64,000 nt of DNA, from positions 1 through 64,000 of the forward strand of contig CAKSUT010000012.1 in NCBI GenBank assembly GCA_934502885.1, written 5' to 3'. The notes under the pieces are model-generated. The model searched no databases and was not told where the DNA came from. It saw only the letters and a program-made list of their open reading frames with translations. The stretch's first letter is position 1, and each line of letters begins with the position of its first letter. Made by a program: the position numbers and the translations under genes. Source of the stretch: an uncultured Eubacteriales bacterium. GTDB taxonomy: Bacteria; Bacillota; Clostridia; Oscillospirales; CAG-382. Shown here piece after piece: positions 1-8,915 of the stretch.

Positions 1-112
1 GGAGTACGTTCTTGAAGCCGCGCTCTTTTATGAGCTTACCGATTAGTTTGTGCTCCTCCTTGCCGAAGTAAACCCTCGTCGGAGCCGAGTATTCAAAGTT
101 CTCAAGTGCCAC
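1..112 (-). CDS. Iron-containing alcohol dehydrogenase, N-terminal fragment
   Basis: Only the first ~37 codons are in the window; the gene continues past the left edge. The peptide begins near a GTG at 112 and contains the pattern NFEYSAPTRVYFGK, typical of the start of group III iron-dependent alcohol (butanol-type) dehydrogenases, followed by a Rossmann-type helix ending in KNVL. The family reduces aldehydes with NAD(P)H using Fe2+. The start is uncertain because no strong ribosome site is visible. Upstream (150-200) lie a 9-bp inverted repeat and two TTGTAACA copies that could be an operator. Confidence 0.7.
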   Translation of the reverse strand, partial: MALENFEYSAPTRVYFGKEEHKLIGKLIKERGFKNVL

Positions 113-199
113 AATATCACATCCGTTACATTCACTACTTTATTGTATGTGTATTGTAACACAAACAGTCATAAAAATCTACACACTGTTTGTAACATT

Positions 200-934
200 T
201 TACTCATTAGTCAGAGAAATTTCGCAAAGGAAGGCATTTTCGCCGGTCTCGGGAAAATCTGCGCGTACAGCATACTTATTCTCTGCGTCGGAACGGAACT
301 TTCCGATATCGAGGACAGCGCCGTAATGAGCCTCCTTATGGAAATGCACCTCAATTTCGGAGACATATTTGCCGCTTATAATTTCATCCGCAAACTGATC
401 GGTAATGTAATCGACAATTACGGCGTTGTTCAGATGATTGTTTTCGTCCATATCCGAAAGCAAAACACTGCGATAAGTACTGTTTATATTTTGTTCACAA
501 TTTATCGTGCGGCTAAGTGAAAGGGAAGACCTCACATCGTCACAGTGGGGCATAGACTGCTTTAATGCTGAGGGTCTTTGCGGTCTGCGCGTAACATAGT
601 TTATCAAAACCCATGACGACGTTGCTTCACCGACAATATTTCCGTCGGAATCCTTGATGAAGAAATCTCTTATAAAGTAAATGCCGCTTATTTCTATAGG
701 TATGGTTTTAATTGTATACTTATCGTAAATTGAAAGCTTTTTGTAAAGCTTAAGTCGGAGCTTTATCAAAACGAAAACTATATTATCCTCACGCATTGAA
801 GGATACGTAACACCGGAATTGTCCATGTCTTCGCGCGCAAGCTGTTGAAGCGCACGGAAAATTGATGACGCCTTAACAAGTCCGTCGGGATAGGCATCGA
901 AACTGTAGAAATCGTAATCTCTTTCAAAAGCCAT
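200..934 (-). CDS. Acyl-ACP thioesterase
   Basis: A 244-aa protein resembling bacterial FatA-type acyl-ACP thioesterases, which release free fatty acids from acyl carrier protein in the cytoplasm. Two hot-dog halves are visible: an N-terminal half with the IRDFFIKD..GNIVGEATSSWVLIN stretch, and a C-terminal half with the DMDENNHLNNAVIVDYI pattern holding the conserved Asn/His region. Length is normal. The ATG follows GGAGGAAAAATAA. It stands alone downstream of an A/T-only palindrome and upstream of the Fe-ADH fragment, which suits fermentative lipid/aldehyde metabolism, though that link is inference. Confidence 0.85.
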   Translation of the reverse strand: MAFERDYDFYSFDAYPDGLVKASSIFRALQQLAREDMDNSGVTYPSMREDNIVFVLIKLRLKLYKKLSIYDKYTIKTIPIEISGIYFIRDFFIKDSDGNIVGEATSSWVLINYVTRRPQRPSALKQSMPHCDDVRSSLSLSRTINCEQNINSTYRSVLLSDMDENNHLNNAVIVDYITDQFADEIISGKYVSEIEVHFHKEAHYGAVLDIGKFRSDAENKYAVRADFPETGENAFLCEISLTNE

Positions 935-1035
935 TTATTTTTCCTCCGTTATATAAACCTCTCCGAATGCGCCGTCCGCAAAAGAACTGTGATACCGGAC
1001 TCAACACTCGGTAAGAAAAAATTTGCTATTCCTCG

Positions 1036-1065
1036 AATTATATAAAATTTTTATTTTATATAATT
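1036..1065. repeat. Perfect A/T-only inverted repeat
   Basis: Two 13-bp arms made only of A and T (1036-1048 and 1053-1065) flank a TTTT spacer, giving a 30-bp perfect palindrome-like element. It lies about 100 bp before the thioesterase start and 50 bp after the end of the DUF6873-like gene. It could be an operator, a bidirectional terminator remnant, or part of the thioesterase promoter, since a TATAAT occurs inside it on the minus strand. Confidence 0.6.
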
Positions 1066-1116
1066 ACATATATTTCACTTTACGTCAATCAGCGACCGCT
1101 TCCCTTATGAATTATC

Positions 1117-1914
1117 CTATATCCATTCGGTGACACACACTGCGCCGCCGTAATCCTTCAGCGGTTTGTTTGACAGCGAAACACATTCAACCTTATGATT
1201 TGCGCAAAATGCTTTGATATCCCTGTATGCGCTGTGAAGCTTTACATCGCCGAAAAAAGCGAGCTCGTCGTGAGAAATCTTAAATGTCGCTCCTCCTATA
1301 AATCCGCAGTCATAACCGTCAAGTAATACTTCTCTTTTTTGCAACAACAAAACATCAACGCCGTTTTCAGCAAGTGCCTTGCAGACATTTTTGTCCTCAG
1401 TTATTGCGGCATTTTCGCTCACTATGCAAGTTGAACACTTCGCATACCCCTGCTTCATGCGAACTGTCTTTACGCCGCCTGTGTGTGATTCAATCGTCTC
1501 ATCAAGAACCTTTCCGCAAAACAGCGTGTTATTCAGCAAAAAGCAGTTATAAGAAGCATCGAACGGATATTCGAGAGCAGATAGAGACATTTGAACTTTC
1601 TCTCCGTATCTCACTGTCGGCAACAATGTGTTTGTACCCAAACCGCCGCATATTTTATCAAATACCGGCTTACACGACAAGCGAGCCGCAAATTCACCGT
1701 TGCCGAAACTGAAAATACTCATGTCGGGATGGGCGGCGACACGCCTGTCAAGAAACTCGCACTTTTCCGAGAAGTAAGGAATGACGCCTACCACGATAAT
1801 CTCATTAATGATTTCGTTCGGCAATTCGTCCGAAAATATCGTTCGCGCAGCTTTGGTACACGGAAGATGCGGAATCCACAGGAATTTCTCTTTACCGCCG
1901 CTTCGTTCAATCAT
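1117..1914 (-). CDS. DUF6873-like GME-fold protein
   Basis: A 265-aa cytoplasmic protein. The C-terminal part (DGYDCGFIGGATFKIS, then FFGDVKLHSAY and a Gly-Gly-x-x-CVTE ending) resembles the DUF6873 family, described as having a guanidine-modifying-enzyme-like fold. The repeated Gly-Gly/Cys positions suit that fold, but no catalytic assignment can be made from sequence alone. Its ATG overlaps the end of radA by 8 bp, so it is translated from the radA mRNA. The reaction is unknown. Confidence 0.6.
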   Translation of the reverse strand: MIERSGGKEKFLWIPHLPCTKAARTIFSDELPNEIINEIIVVGVIPYFSEKCEFLDRRVAAHPDMSIFSFGNGEFAARLSCKPVFDKICGGLGTNTLLPTVRYGEKVQMSLSALEYPFDASYNCFLLNNTLFCGKVLDETIESHTGGVKTVRMKQGYAKCSTCIVSENAAITEDKNVCKALAENGVDVLLLQKREVLLDGYDCGFIGGATFKISHDELAFFGDVKLHSAYRDIKAFCANHKVECVSLSNKPLKDYGGAVCVTEWI

Positions 1915-3322
1915 TATCTTTCTTCTTTCCGCCGCCGAAAAGCTTCAGAGAATCGAATATACTCCTGACAGCTATTATTTTAACGTCACTTCGTGCTTTG
2001 AGCGGCTGTGAAAGCTTTGTATAGTTGTGATAAGGAATAAGAATCGTGTCAAAGCCGAGTCGGATGGCTTCTTTTACGCGCGAATCTATTCCCGATACGG
2101 AGCGGCACTCCCCTGCAAGTCCAAGCTCCCCTATTGCAACGGTTCGTTCGTTTATGGAAATATCTTTGTAGGAAGATATTATCGCGAGCGCCGCCGCAAG
2201 GTCGCTTGACGGCTCTACAAGCCGCAATCCGCCGGCGACATTCAGGTATACATCCTGATTGCCGAGTCCGAGTCCGAGGCGCTTTTCGAGAACGGCGCAT
2301 ATAAGAGCCATGCGGTTATAATCAAATCCGCTGCTCATTCGGCGCGGTGCCGGATAAGATGTCTGTGAGGCAAGAGCCTGAATTTCGGTGAGTATAGGTC
2401 TTGTACCCTCCATTACGCAAAGCGCACAGCTTCCGGACACTCCGATAGGTCTCTGCGAAAGAAGATGCTCCGAAGGATTTTCAACCTCGGTAAGTCCCTC
2501 CTCCTCCATCTCAAACATTCCTATTTCGTTCGTCGAACCGAATCTGTTCTTGACAGCTCTCAGTATACGGTACGCATACTGTTTGTCACCCTCGAAGTAA
2601 AGGACGGTATCAACCATATGTTCAAGCACTTTCGGACCTGCTATTGCTCCGTCTTTGTTTACGTGACCGACTATCAAAACCGCGATATTCGACGACTTTG
2701 CTATTCTCATGAGTGCTCCGGCACAGTTTTTAACCTGCGTCACTGATCCCGCCGAAGAAGAAGACTCGGCGTCGTACATAGTTTGTATTGAGTCGATAAC
2801 AACGATCTTGGGCGACACCGCCTCAATTTCCGGGATTATCTCGCTCATCTCGGTTTCGGCAAGAACGAGAAGATTATCGTTTTCTATGCCGAGCCTCTCT
2901 GCGCGAAGCTTAAGCTGTCCCGAGGATTCCTCTCCCGAAACATAGAGCAGTTTTCCGCTCTCCGAAAGGCATCCGCAAACCTGGAGCAAGAGCGTTGACT
3001 TTCCTATTCCCGGTTCGCCGCTTATAAGCGTCACGGAACCTTCGACAATTCCGCCTCCCATTACACGGTCAAATTCCTCTATTCCCGTTACGGTGCGGGT
3101 GTGAGACGGAAGATCGATTTTATTTATGGGAAACGCTTTTGAAGTGTGCGGCGAGGTGTTTTTACGCGAATCTCCAAGTCTCTTTGCTCCGAGCGCAGGC
3201 TCCTCCGTAACCGATTCCTCCATGCAGTTCCATTCACCGCACGACGGACATTTTCCGAACCATTTCGTGGTCTTGTATCCGCATTGAGTGCATACATATT
3301 CCGTTTTATTCTTTACTGCCAT
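1907..3322 (-). CDS. radA: DNA repair protein RadA (Sms)
   Basis: A 471-aa RecA-like ATPase involved in processing recombination intermediates. The order is canonical: a C4 zinc finger at residues 11-28 (CxxC..CPSC), Walker A GEPGIGKST at ~102-110, the RadA signature KNRFG at 258-262, and a C-terminal Lon-protease-like domain without an obvious proteolytic dyad. Length is normal. It lies 26 bp downstream of cwlD and overlaps the following DUF6873-like gene, suggesting one operon. Confidence 0.96.
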   Translation of the reverse strand: MAVKNKTEYVCTQCGYKTTKWFGKCPSCGEWNCMEESVTEEPALGAKRLGDSRKNTSPHTSKAFPINKIDLPSHTRTVTGIEEFDRVMGGGIVEGSVTLISGEPGIGKSTLLLQVCGCLSESGKLLYVSGEESSGQLKLRAERLGIENDNLLVLAETEMSEIIPEIEAVSPKIVVIDSIQTMYDAESSSSAGSVTQVKNCAGALMRIAKSSNIAVLIVGHVNKDGAIAGPKVLEHMVDTVLYFEGDKQYAYRILRAVKNRFGSTNEIGMFEMEEEGLTEVENPSEHLLSQRPIGVSGSCALCVMEGTRPILTEIQALASQTSYPAPRRMSSGFDYNRMALICAVLEKRLGLGLGNQDVYLNVAGGLRLVEPSSDLAAALAIISSYKDISINERTVAIGELGLAGECRSVSGIDSRVKEAIRLGFDTILIPYHNYTKLSQPLKARSDVKIIAVRSIFDSLKLFGGGKKKDND

Positions 3323-3348
3323 ATTTTTTACCGTCCGTTATAATATTA

Positions 3349-4140
3349 TCAATCGGCAAAGCCGCCTTCGCCGCGCAAGCAGTCGTTGACCGCAAGATAT
3401 ATCACAAAAGCAAGCTTTCTTCTGTATGTATCGTCGGAAAGAAGCCTTGCTTCATCCGGATTTGAAAGAAAGCCGCACTCAACAAGAACCGCCGGGGTTT
3501 TAAGTTTGTCAAGTACGAGAATCGAAGATCCTGCCGGCTTTGCTTCTCTGTTGTTTTCAGGTTGTATGTTTTCTCTTGCATAACACTGTATGTTCTTCGC
3601 GATTGTTTCGCTTTGCGGTGCGTTTTTCGAGTAGTACACCTGCAAGCCTCTGTATTTAGGTATCTCAAATTTATTCTGATGTATGCTGATAAAAATAGGA
3701 TTATCATATTTCTGCGCCGTCTCTACCCTGCCGAAAAGGTCGCTTCGCTTTTTGCTTCCGGTATGATTGGGCGACGAAAGAAGGGAATCGTCGGTTCTCG
3801 TCATTACAACGTCGTATCCTCCGACAGCGAAAAACGAGCGAAGGTGTTCGGCTATGGCAAGGTTAATATCTTTTTCCGCAATGCCGTCTGCCGAGACCGC
3901 ACCTCCGTCAAAGCCCCCGTGTCCTGCGTCAATTACCACGGTCGGAGGTTTCTCAAAGTTTCCGACGCCTGAGGAACTTCGGACAGTGTCCCGAGAATGT
4001 GAAAGTGCATTTCCGAATAATGAAAGTGCTGTACATAAAGCCGCAAACAGCGCAAAGAACAGCACAAGCTTAAGACTTTCCGCTATCCAGCTTCCGGACG
4101 CATTCTCGGATTTTACGCATTGTATGTTCAAAGACCTCAC
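3349..4140 (-). CDS. cwlD: N-acetylmuramoyl-L-alanine amidase, CwlD-like
   Basis: A 263-aa zinc amidase (Amidase_3) that cleaves the lactyl-peptide bond of peptidoglycan. A single membrane anchor spans ~24-42. The zinc ligands are visible: His74 in DAGHGGFDGG, Glu89, and His in SIHQNK; the catalytic Glu is in VLVECGFLSN near the C-terminus. Size and one-anchor layout match CwlD, needed for muramic-delta-lactam in the spore cortex. With the sigF and ger genes in the same window, a sporulation role is likely but not proven. Confidence 0.85.
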   Translation of the reverse strand: MRSLNIQCVKSENASGSWIAESLKLVLFFALFAALCTALSLFGNALSHSRDTVRSSSGVGNFEKPPTVVIDAGHGGFDGGAVSADGIAEKDINLAIAEHLRSFFAVGGYDVVMTRTDDSLLSSPNHTGSKKRSDLFGRVETAQKYDNPIFISIHQNKFEIPKYRGLQVYYSKNAPQSETIAKNIQCYARENIQPENNREAKPAGSSILVLDKLKTPAVLVECGFLSNPDEARLLSDDTYRRKLAFVIYLAVNDCLRGEGGFAD

Positions 4141-4219
4141 CTGCCGTTGTTTATTACAGGTAAAGTCTATTCAAACATTTGCAAATATATGATATTTTGA
4201 GCGTATACGTTATGCCTGT

Positions 4220-4771
4220 TCAGTGCTTTGAGTTTTTCTTCTCGCCGAAGCCGTTAAATCCCATGAGATACGAAACGAGAGCTATGGCAAGTGTAATCAC
4301 ACAATAAAAGAGAAAACGAAAGCCAATAGCAGTGTCGGCGGAATTGTCGAACAAACCGATATCCAACGGCACATACACGCCGGAAAGAAGAATCTTTATG
4401 AGTACGTTGAGTATTGACGATGCGCTTTCACAGAGTCCCGGAAACGCTTTGAGAACCGCGAAAACGACGGTGAGCAGTATCGTCGGAGAGTACGGTACAA
4501 GAGCAATTTTGAGTCCTGCAAGTACATCTTTGCGTATGCGTCCGCCGTCCGCCTTTATTCTGTCCTTCGCACCCTCTTCCCAAAAAGCACTGCCGAGAAT
4601 AGAGGCATAAAACGCTATACAAAATAGACCTGCCCACACCATAAGAGTTGGTGCAATGGCAGAAATTGAGGTAAACATCATAAGACCGAAAAATGACATC
4701 GCAATCTGGAAAGCGATAAATTTTCCCATAAGTCCGAGCTTTTCGCTTATGAAGTTTTTCAATGTTTTCAT
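4220..4771 (-). CDS. Unknown four-helix membrane protein
   Basis: A 183-aa protein with about four hydrophobic helices, around residues 20-60, 90-115, 120-140 and 147-168, with a Lys/Asn-rich C-terminal tail. A GGAAGGGAATATTT ribosome site precedes the ATG. I do not recognise the family; the layout is vaguely like small DUF624/YesL-type proteins, one of which lies at 5.8-6.8 kb. It precedes cwlD on the same strand with a gap of ~80 bp. Confidence 0.65.
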   Translation of the reverse strand: MKTLKNFISEKLGLMGKFIAFQIAMSFFGLMMFTSISAIAPTLMVWAGLFCIAFYASILGSAFWEEGAKDRIKADGGRIRKDVLAGLKIALVPYSPTILLTVVFAVLKAFPGLCESASSILNVLIKILLSGVYVPLDIGLFDNSADTAIGFRFLFYCVITLAIALVSYLMGFNGFGEKKNSKH

Positions 4772-4873
4772 AAATATTCCCTTCCGTTTAAAAATTTTGC
4801 TTGCTATTGTAAAACGCCTGTACTATAATCTTACTGAAAATAAAAATCCGGGTTACCGGAAAGCAGGTGTCAT

Positions 4874-5911
4874 ATGTTTGATATGAAAGACTCACCCGAG
4901 TCGGTATATGATTTTTTGTCGTCAATGCTTTCGGAAAAAGGCCGCTCACAGAAGACCGTGTTTCAGTATTACCACGATCTGCGCACATACGGTCGTTACC
5001 TCGAAGTGTCTCACGGCAACGCCGATGAGCAAAGGATCGGCGATATCGCATTTGAAAGTATTCCCGACTCCCTCTTAACGGGCGCAACGAGAAAAGACGT
5101 CCGAGGCTTTCTCGTCTATTTAAATCAAGTCATGCAGAATAAGCAGTCCGCGGTGAACAGAAAGCTTTCGGCACTCAGGTCTTATTACAAATATCTCACA
5201 GTAAACGGCATAATCTCGGTCAATCCGACCGATAATATCGAATCTCCGTCCAAAGCGAAAAGACTTCCGAAATTTCTCACGCTGAACGAATCGCTCGAAC
5301 TTTTGAAAAGCGTCTCCGGCGCAAATTACGAAAGAGACTACGCCGTGCTGACGCTCTTTCTCAATTGCGGCCTGCGTGTGTCGGAGCTTGTCGGAATAAA
5401 TCTCCGCGACATTTCGTTTGACCAAGGCACGATAAGGATTATAGGCAAAGGCAACAAAGAGAGAATGCTCTACCTCAACGACGCCTGCACCGACGCTCTG
5501 AAAAAGTACCTTGCGGTAAGACCGAAAAACGTAAAGCCGGATGCCGCAAACGCACTTTTCATCTCGCGAAATCACAACAGAATGAGCGTTCAAACCGTAC
5601 AGTGGATGATATACAAATACCTTGACGCGGCAGGCTTCGGAAACAGAGGAATGTCAGTTCATAAGTTGCGTCACACCGCCGCAACACTCCTGTACCGCGA
5701 GGGAGGCGTCGATGTGCGTGTGCTCAAGGAGATACTCGGGCACGAACAGCTTTCCACAACCCAGATCTACACGCACGTCAGCGATGATCAGATCCGCTCC
5801 GCGGTAAACCGAAATCCCCTTGCCGAGGAAAGAGGCCGAAAGAATAGTCAGCCTCTGTCCTTGAATAACGGCTCTATATCCGAGGACTTGGACGAAGAAG
5901 ACAAAGAGTAA
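4874..5911 (+). CDS. Tyrosine recombinase, XerC/XerD family
   Basis: A 345-aa site-specific recombinase. The SAM-like DNA-binding domain (~10-115) is followed by a catalytic domain with Arg168 (CGLRVSEL), a Lys near 192, His263-x-x-Arg266 (HKLRH), His290 (LGHEQL) and nucleophile Tyr299 (QIYTH). The core matches chromosome-dimer resolvases. A ~45-residue acidic tail after the active Tyr makes it longer than the usual ~300 aa. There are no prophage or transposon neighbours, so a housekeeping Xer role is more likely than integration. Its 3' end overlaps the convergent membrane gene by 64 bp. Confidence 0.9.
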   Translation: MFDMKDSPESVYDFLSSMLSEKGRSQKTVFQYYHDLRTYGRYLEVSHGNADEQRIGDIAFESIPDSLLTGATRKDVRGFLVYLNQVMQNKQSAVNRKLSALRSYYKYLTVNGIISVNPTDNIESPSKAKRLPKFLTLNESLELLKSVSGANYERDYAVLTLFLNCGLRVSELVGINLRDISFDQGTIRIIGKGNKERMLYLNDACTDALKKYLAVRPKNVKPDAANALFISRNHNRMSVQTVQWMIYKYLDAAGFGNRGMSVHKLRHTAATLLYREGGVDVRVLKEILGHEQLSTTQIYTHVSDDQIRSAVNRNPLAEERGRKNSQPLSLNNGSISEDLDEEDKE

Positions 5912-6807
5912 TAAGGGTCAATCATGTACTTCTTTATGTTCGGATAAACAGCATAGACAGCAGTAAAGGACACGGTTGCAACTGTTATGAGAAAAGGGAG
6001 CAAGAGACCCACAGGAAAATAAAGTATGGCGATAAACCAATTTACGGCAATAACAAACGCTATTCCGAGAATCGCCGCCGCATTTCTCTTGAATCCGATG
6101 AGTGCGAATATAACAGAGTCCTTCAGCACCTTCGGGAGCGAGAGCTTGAACGTGACAAGAATTACATACATATAGAATCTCATGCAGAAGAACACAATAA
6201 ACAGCGCAAGCGTTACGTATATGAGAAGATTTGCACCGTTGAGATAATAGAATACAGTGTTGTAAACAAACAATGCGCACACACCGAGATCGAGAGCACC
6301 AAGGACAATCGAGGAGAGAAAGTTTCGCTTAATAGTTCCGAAAAAGTCCTGCGAGAACAGCACCATGTCGCCCCTGCAAATGTTTCTGCAAACGGCGGCA
6401 AGACCGGCATTTGCCGGTCCGAATGTCAGGAGCAAAAGAAGCGTAAGACCGTAAAAAACATATGTTGTCGTCGTGTGAAGCGAAACCGTCGCTTCGGAGC
6501 TGAGAGTGCTCAACAGCACATTCGCAAGCGGATTTGCGCCGTAAAGCGAAATGCCGTAAAGCGGTGCGTAAAGCGGCGACACGGGTGCCGCGGACACCTT
6601 ATCAAAAAAGCCGGATACGGCGACAAGAAAGAAGAAAATCGGAAAATTCACAGCAACATACACTATGTTTGCCGTTGACAGCGTCCAGAATTTTCTTCCG
6701 TATGTAACGAAATAGCCAAAAAGAGTGGATGTGTCAACCTCGAACGCATCTTCTTTTTTTACGCCTTTTCCCGGCTTCGACATATCAAAAGGATTTGTAA
6801 ATTTCAA
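5848..6807 (-). CDS. DUF624/YesL-like membrane protein
   Basis: I place the start at TTG 6807, which has GGAGG seven bases upstream; an in-frame ATG at 6870 lacks a ribosome site. This gives 319 aa beginning LKFTNPFDMSKPGKGVKK. Homologous Clostridia proteins commonly start with such an NPF..GKGV motif before six helices of the DUF624 (YesL) type. Function is unknown; YesL relatives often sit with carbohydrate transporters. The C-terminal tail (Ser-rich, then acidic) overlaps the end of the Xer gene on the other strand. Confidence 0.75.
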   Translation of the reverse strand: MKFTNPFDMSKPGKGVKKEDAFEVDTSTLFGYFVTYGRKFWTLSTANIVYVAVNFPIFFFLVAVSGFFDKVSAAPVSPLYAPLYGISLYGANPLANVLLSTLSSEATVSLHTTTTYVFYGLTLLLLLTFGPANAGLAAVCRNICRGDMVLFSQDFFGTIKRNFLSSIVLGALDLGVCALFVYNTVFYYLNGANLLIYVTLALFIVFFCMRFYMYVILVTFKLSLPKVLKDSVIFALIGFKRNAAAILGIAFVIAVNWFIAILYFPVGLLLPFLITVATVSFTAVYAVYPNIKKYMIDPYYSLSSSSKSSDIEPLFKDRG

Positions 6808-6938
6808 AACAGTACCTCCGGGGAAATAATTGTCATGAAGTAAAAACCACATGACAATTATAAACCTCATATATTAACTCTGTAGTAAATCAACTGTAAA
6901 CATTTTGGTCAAAAGCACCGCAAACCTCATAGGCAGTG

Positions 6939-7739
6939 TCATTTACCAAGTTCATCCGCGCGAATCGTGCAAGCCTCCATAGCGCGCTCGACCATGCCGT
7001 GAAGATCCTCTTTTTCAAAAACGTCGAGTGCTTTTTCGGTTGTGCCCTTCGGAGATTTTACCATCCGTATGAGTTCCTCCGGCGTCATTCCGGACGACTC
7101 AAGCATTTTTGCAGCTCCCATCGCCGCGCCTATCGCAAGCGAAGACGCAACCTTTTCGTCAATTCCCTGTTTTACTCCGGCATCTATCATCGCCTTGACA
7201 AACGCAAAGAAATACGCAGGGCTTGAAGAATTTACGGAAATAACCGCGTTCATTTTCTCCTCGGGAAGCACGGAGACCGTTCCTGCCGCCGCAAAAATGC
7301 CGCATATTTTTGTGAAATCCTTGTCCGGAACGGAAGAATTTCTTGATATCGCGGTCGCACCGCATCCGACAAGAAGCGGAGTGTTGGGCATAACGCGAAC
7401 AACGGCGCATTTTCCGAGTATACGCTCAATATAACCGGTAGAAATTCCTGCCGCAATCGAAATATAGGTCTTAGCCGCATAATCAACGCATTCGTCTTTT
7501 ACGGACGTGAGAACGCTTTCCATGTCTTGCGGCTTTACCGCGATAAGCACCCACGGCGACAATTCAACAGCCTCCTTGAGTGTCGAAGCGCAGTGTACAC
7601 CCTTAGCGGCAAACTTTTCACACTTTTCACTCATCTTGTCAAAAACACATATTTCGTTTGCAGAAGTACGCCCCGAATTGAGAATCGCTCCGATTATTGC
7701 GCCTGCCATATTTCCGGCTCCGATAAAAGATATCTTCAT
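6939..7739 (-). CDS. proC: Pyrroline-5-carboxylate reductase
   Basis: A 266-aa NAD(P)H enzyme performing the last step of proline synthesis. The N-terminal Rossmann motif GAGNMAGAI (~7-15) and central RVMPNTPLLVGCGATAIS match ProC closely; the C-terminal dimer domain carries VKSPKGTTEKAL, where most ProC proteins have SPGGTT. Length is normal. It has its own promoter (TTGATT-N17-TAAAAT, 7791-7819) and may be transcribed on into the DUF624-like gene ~130 bp downstream. Confidence 0.95.
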   Translation of the reverse strand: MKISFIGAGNMAGAIIGAILNSGRTSANEICVFDKMSEKCEKFAAKGVHCASTLKEAVELSPWVLIAVKPQDMESVLTSVKDECVDYAAKTYISIAAGISTGYIERILGKCAVVRVMPNTPLLVGCGATAISRNSSVPDKDFTKICGIFAAAGTVSVLPEEKMNAVISVNSSSPAYFFAFVKAMIDAGVKQGIDEKVASSLAIGAAMGAAKMLESSGMTPEELIRMVKSPKGTTEKALDVFEKEDLHGMVERAMEACTIRADELGK

Positions 7740-7790
7740 ACTGTATTTCCTTTCATTTCGATAATATTACAATTAACATTCACTTGCACC

Positions 7791-7819
7791 ATTTTACCAC
7801 CGTGCGGACAAAAAATCAA
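7791..7819 (-). promoter_or_regulatory. proC promoter
   Basis: On the minus strand TTGATT (7819-7814) and TAAAAT (7796-7791) are separated by exactly 17 bases, a good sigma-A promoter ~50 bp before the proC start. Confidence 0.7.
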
Positions 7820-7851
7820 GTATTTTCGGTGAACTGTGTATTATGCATTAT

Positions 7852-7888
7852 AAAAAACAGCAAGCTCCGTTTGCATAACGAAGCTTGC
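7852..7888 (-). terminator. Intrinsic terminator of the RNHCP-kinase operon
   Basis: On the minus strand an 11-bp stem (7888-7878 with 7870-7860, one G.U pair) is followed by TGTTTTTT. It lies just after the kinase stop and before the proC promoter. Confidence 0.85.
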
Positions 7889-7896
7889 CGCATAAA

Positions 7897-8415
7897 TCAA
7901 ACCGTTTCTCCGCCGTTCACCGCATTTACAATTCTCCTTGCGGCTTCTTCGGCAGTAATATCTGTAACGTCAACCTTGATGCTGTTCATAAATCTGTAAT
8001 GGGTCGCACGCTCAAGGCTTCTGTCAATTACATCCGTCTTTCTTTTGCCGTCAGCGATGTCCTTTCTCAGTCTTGCATTGAGTGCCTCTTCGGAAGCAAC
8101 AAGGGTAAAGAGAAAGAATTTGTCATATCTCGACGAATCAACTCTTTTGAGAATTTCATCGACAATCGACCTCTCATGCATCACCCAACAGAAAACGACA
8201 TTTTCAAAGCCGGAACACGCAAGAAAAGCGTTTAAAAGATGCGAGATGTTGTCAATAACCATTGACTTTGTGTCATCGTTTACCACAAACGGTTCCATAT
8301 CCCAGCACCAATCACCGTCAAGAAACACCGAAGGCGTAAGAAGCATTTTGAGATGCCGACAGGTTTCTGTTTTTCCGACTCCCATAGTTCCGTTTACAAA
8401 AACAAGTCTTTTCAC
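7897..8415 (-). CDS. Small P-loop kinase-like protein
   Basis: About 172 aa. Walker A is GTMGVGKTET near the N-terminus; DGDWCWDMEPF and a CWVMHERSIVDEIL stretch follow, as in AAA/Zeta-toxin-like or shikimate-kinase-like NTPases of Firmicutes. The substrate is unknown. A GTG at 8451 overlaps the preceding stop (GTGA) and would add 12 residues; I prefer GTG 8415 because the protein then starts just before the P-loop strand, but its AGGAGG is 12 bases away, so this is uncertain. It is co-transcribed with the RNHCP gene. Confidence 0.75.
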   Translation of the reverse strand: MKRLVFVNGTMGVGKTETCRHLKMLLTPSVFLDGDWCWDMEPFVVNDDTKSMVIDNISHLLNAFLACSGFENVVFCWVMHERSIVDEILKRVDSSRYDKFFLFTLVASEEALNARLRKDIADGKRKTDVIDRSLERATHYRFMNSIKVDVTDITAEEAARRIVNAVNGGETV

Positions 8416-8447
8416 AATTCCCCCATTCCTCCTACCGTTCCATTCAT

Positions 8448-8873
8448 TCACCTTGTGCTTCCCTCTCCGCCCATAAGAGCCGTAAGTTCTTCTATACGTT
8501 CAATCGGGAACGGCGGTTCGCACAAAGGCCTCATCGCGACACTCATAAGCTTCATGGGATTGTCGTCCGCCGCAATACGGTTTGACGAAAGCTTTCCGCA
8601 TCTGCGGCATCTGTGGATAATCGCCCACTCTCCGCCTTTCCTTACCCATACGGCGACAGGTTCCATTATGCCGCCGCACTCGGAGACTCTGTCTCCCGGT
8701 TCTTCGTCAACGTGCAGACTCGAAAGACAATTCGGACAATGGTTTCTGTGATCCGTCCCTGCGTTTGACGGCGTGACAAGCCTTCCGCACACTTTGCATT
8801 CAAAGCTGTCACTGCATCCGTGAGTTTTGTAATAGCCTTTTTCAAAAGATTTCTTTTTATTTTCGCGGTTCAT
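8448..8873 (-). CDS. RNHCP-domain zinc-binding protein
   Basis: A 141-aa protein carrying the diagnostic RNHCPNC motif (~43-49) within a Cys-rich region: CKVC, HCPNC, a Cys-Gly-Gly turn, and CRRC near 95. The pattern implies bound zinc. The RNHCP family is widespread in Firmicutes but its function is not established as far as I know. AGGAGG lies eight bases before the ATG. Expression is probably controlled by the leader at 8874-9067, which holds a short ORF and a long hairpin. The kinase follows with overlapping stop/start. Confidence 0.85.
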   Translation of the reverse strand: MNRENKKKSFEKGYYKTHGCSDSFECKVCGRLVTPSNAGTDHRNHCPNCLSSLHVDEEPGDRVSECGGIMEPVAVWVRKGGEWAIIHRCRRCGKLSSNRIAADDNPMKLMSVAMRPLCEPPFPIERIEELTALMGGEGSTR

Positions 8874-8915
8874 TATATGTTATCCTCCTAAAATGTACAA
8901 ATCAAATGTGTCATT

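Noticed and set aside
4874..5911. Xer-family recombinase as evidence of an integrated element
   Set aside because: No att-like repeats, tRNA target, excisionase or phage genes adjoin it.
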